From an uncultured cyanobacterium (lineage in GTDB: Bacteria > Cyanobacteriota > Cyanobacteriia > PCC-6307 > Cyanobiaceae): a stretch of 64,000 nucleotides of DNA. The notes under the pieces were generated by a model. That model worked only from the letters and a program-made list of their open reading frames with translations. It did no database searches and had not been told where the DNA came from. The position numbers and the translations under genes are program-made. The stretch lies in NCBI GenBank assembly GCA_903856805.1, contig CAIOCZ010000022.1, forward strand, positions 1-64,000, read 5' to 3'. This document shows, piece after piece, positions 61,777 to 64,000 of this stretch. The first letter of the stretch is position 1. Each line of letters starts with the position of its first letter.

Positions 61777-64000
61777 TCAGGGGCCGGACTCCGCCCCCTG
61801 CTGGCGGGAGGACCGCCTGCTGAGCTCCCAGCCCTTGATCAGGCGATAGAGCGCCGGCACCACGATCAGGCTGAGGACGGTGGACACCAGTTGGCCGCTG
61901 AACACCACCGTGCCGATGCTCAATCGGCTGGCGGCTCCGGCACCACTGGGGAACAGCAAGGGCAGGCAACCGGCCAGCGACGAGATCACCGTGAGCAAAA
62001 TCGGCCGCAGGCGGGCCACGGCGGCGCCCCGGATCGCGGCATCGATCGGTAGCCCCTGGGCCAGGCGTTGGTTGGCGAACTCCACGATCAGGATGCCGTT
62101 CTTGGCCGCCAGGCTGGCCAGCACCAGCAACCCCATCTGGCCGTACACATCCAGGGGCAGCTGGCGGAGCATCAGCCCCAGCGCCGCCCCGAGCAGGGCC
62201 AGGGGAACGGTGACCAGAATGATCAACGGGTCGGTGAAGTTTTCGTAGAGCCCCGCCAGCACCAGGGCCATCACCACCACGGCGAGCAGCAACAGGCGGC
62301 CGTTCCCCCCGGTGGCTCGGGCCTCTTCGCGGGCCAGGCCGGCCCATTCCAGGTCGATCACCGTGCTGGCCCGTTGTTGATGCACCCGTTCGAGCACCGC
62401 CATGGCCTGGCCACTGCTCACCCCCGGCCCCGGGAGGGCCCGGATGCTGATGGAGCGCACCAGGCGGTTGTGGTCGATGGTGGTGGGGCCCGCGTCCTGC
62501 TCCAAGGTCACCAGTTGGGCCAGGGGGATCAGCCGGCCTTCGCGGTTGCGCACCGGCAACGACAACACGCTGTTGGCCTCCCGCCGGCCGGGCCCATCGA
62601 GTTGCACGATCACCCGCCGCACCTGGTCGCCTTCGAAGCTGTCGTTCACGTAGTCGCTGCCGAAGCTGGCGCCGAGGGTGTCCACCACGCTGGCCGGATC
62701 CACCCCCAGGGCCGCCATCCGCAGCCGGTCTGGGATCAGCTGCAGCTGGGGGGCGCTGGCGGTGAAGCGGGTGGAGACCCGTTCGAAGGACCCCGTGGCC
62801 TGGGCCGCCGCGATGAAGGCGCGGGCCTCTCGCTCGAAGGCCTCCAGGTCGAGCTGGCCGGAGCTGGTGTCGAGCAGCTCCAGTTCCAGGCCCCCTTCGC
62901 TGCTGAAGCCCCGCACGCTGGGGGCTTCGCTCAGTTGCACCACCGCCGTGCGGATCGCCCGCCGTAATTTGCCGTTGATCCGTTCCGCCACCGCCACGCT
63001 GCTCTGGTTGGGGCCCAGGCGTTCGGCCACGGGCCGCAGGCGCAGGAAGAACTGCCCCTTGTTGGGGCTGCTGTCGCCGAAGGAGCGCCCGGCGTAGAAG
63101 TTGGCATGGGCGATCAGGGGCTCCTGAACCGCCACCTGGCGCACCTGCTCCAGCACCCGCTGGGTCTGGGCGAGGGCCAGGCCATCGGGCAGGATCACCA
63201 CCCCCCGCAGCTGGCCGGTGTCCTCCTGGGGGATGAAGGCCGTGGGGCGCTGCTGGAGGGCCCAGGCCGTGAGCAGCAGGCCGACCAGCAACAGCCCCAC
63301 CACCCAGCGCCGGCCCTTCAGCACCGCGTCCAGGGCCCGGGCGTAGGGCGCCTCCAGGGCTTCCAGGCCCCGGCGGGGGGGATCGATCCAGCGGCGCAGC
63401 CAGGCCGGTTCGCGCCGCCCGTTGTCCAGCAGTCGGCTGGCGGCCACCGGGGTGAAGGTGAGGGCATTCACCAACGAGAACACGATGGCGCTGGTGATGG
63501 CGATGGCGATCGGTCCGTAGAGCCGCCCCACGCTGCCCTCCAACCCCAGCACCGGGATGAACACCACCACCAGCACCAGGGAGGTGGCCACCACGGCGCC
63601 GCCCAGTTCCGCCATCGCCGCCCGGGCGGCCTGGAGGGGGGGCGTGCCCTCCTCAATCCGCCGGCCGATGTCCTCGCTCACCACAATCGCGTCATCCACC
63701 ACCAGCCCGGAGGCCAGCACCATCCCGAACAGGGTGAGGCTGTTGATCGAGCTGCCCGTCAGCAGCAACACGCTCAGGGAGCCGATCAGGGCCACCGGCA
63801 CCGCCAGGGCCGTGATCAGCGCCAGCCGGCTGTTGCCGAGGCCCAGCAGCAGCACCAGGAACACCAGCAGCACCGCATCCCGCAGCGCCTCGATCGCCCG
63901 GTCGATGCTGGTGCGTACCGCCTCCGCCTCGTCCACGATCACCTCCATGGCCACCCCTGGCGGGAACTGGGGGGTCAGCTCCTCCAGGGCCTGGCGCAGG
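61777..64000 (-). CDS. RND-family efflux transporter permease (AcrB/HAE1-like), N-terminus off window
   Basis: [88 protein letters not shown]...[46 protein letters not shown]; open through base 64000 ([20 protein letters not shown]). Confidence 0.94.
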   Translation of the reverse strand, partial: LRQALEELTPQFPPGVAMEVIVDEAEAVRTSIDRAIEALRDAVLLVFLVLLLGLGNSRLALITALAVPVALIGSLSVLLLTGSSINSLTLFGMVLASGLVVDDAIVVSEDIGRRIEEGTPPLQAARAAMAELGGAVVATSLVLVVVFIPVLGLEGSVGRLYGPIAIAITSAIVFSLVNALTFTPVAASRLLDNGRREPAWLRRWIDPPRRGLEALEAPYARALDAVLKGRRWVVGLLLVGLLLTAWALQQRPTAFIPQEDTGQLRGVVILPDGLALAQTQRVLEQVRQVAVQEPLIAHANFYAGRSFGDSSPNKGQFFLRLRPVAERLGPNQSSVAVAERINGKLRRAIRTAVVQLSEAPSVRGFSSEGGLELELLDTSSGQLDLEAFEREARAFIAAAQATGSFERVSTRFTASAPQLQLIPDRLRMAALGVDPASVVDTLGASFGSDYVNDSFEGDQVRRVIVQLDGPGRREANSVLSLPVRNREGRLIPLAQLVTLEQDAGPTTIDHNRLVRSISIRALPGPGVSSGQAMAVLERVHQQRASTVIDLEWAGLAREEARATGGNGRLLLLAVVVMALVLAGLYENFTDPLIILVTVPLALLGAALGLMLRQLPLDVYGQMGLLVLASLAAKNGILIVEFANQRLAQGLPIDAAIRGAAVARLRPILLTVISSLAGCLPLLFPSGAGAASRLSIGTVVFSGQLVSTVLSLIVVPALYRLIKGWELSRRSSRQQGAESGP

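Noticed and set aside
1-64000. CRISPR arrays, rRNA, tRNA, prophage or IS elements
   Set aside because: Scanned by eye for direct-repeat arrays, cloverleaf-like stretches, integrase/transposase motifs and terminal inverted repeats; none found that could be supported.

Overview
GC-rich cyanobacterial chromosome segment. Ycf4, PetM, Ycf39, a truncated psbD at the left edge and an NTRC-type thioredoxin reductase all point to a Synechococcus/Cyanobium-like organism. Main blocks, left to right: (1) housekeeping and photosynthesis genes, 1-15.5 kb (psbD, ycf4, cyclophilin, ilvH, trm1-like, petM, ycf39, rsuA-family, infA, ntrC-type trxB, helicase, dxr, cysS); (2) a surface-polysaccharide block, 15.6-22.9 kb, with a Wza-like exporter, a glycosyltransferase, an OlsB-like GNAT acyltransferase, KpsC, and a KpsS-like protein fused to a PlsC-like acyltransferase; (3) a contiguous bidirectional [NiFe] hydrogenase and maturation cluster, hoxE-(antisense ORF)-hoxFUYHW-hypABFCDE, 23.8-36.1 kb; (4) a 1742-aa metzincin plus 10x Calx-beta surface/secreted protein, 36.1-41.3 kb; (5) a methyltransferase, DASH-type photolyase/cryptochrome, fatty acid desaturase, transglutaminase-like protein and MgtA-type ATPase; (6) a putative double-glycine peptide secretion island, 48.9-57.9 kb. 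It has three short GG-leader peptides, a C39-peptidase ABC transporter, an HlyD protein, paired ribbon-helix-helix proteins, an AraC regulator and Hsp20, and is bracketed by two paralogous sigma-70 factors; (7) two paralogous phosphoribosyltransferases, an apparently catalytically dead dienelactone-hydrolase-like protein, small secreted proteins, and an RND transporter running off the right edge. The best candidates for new biology are the GG-peptide/C39/sigma island and the KpsS-PlsC fusion beside the OlsB-like gene. All calls come from reading the sequence and recalled family motifs; no database search was run.
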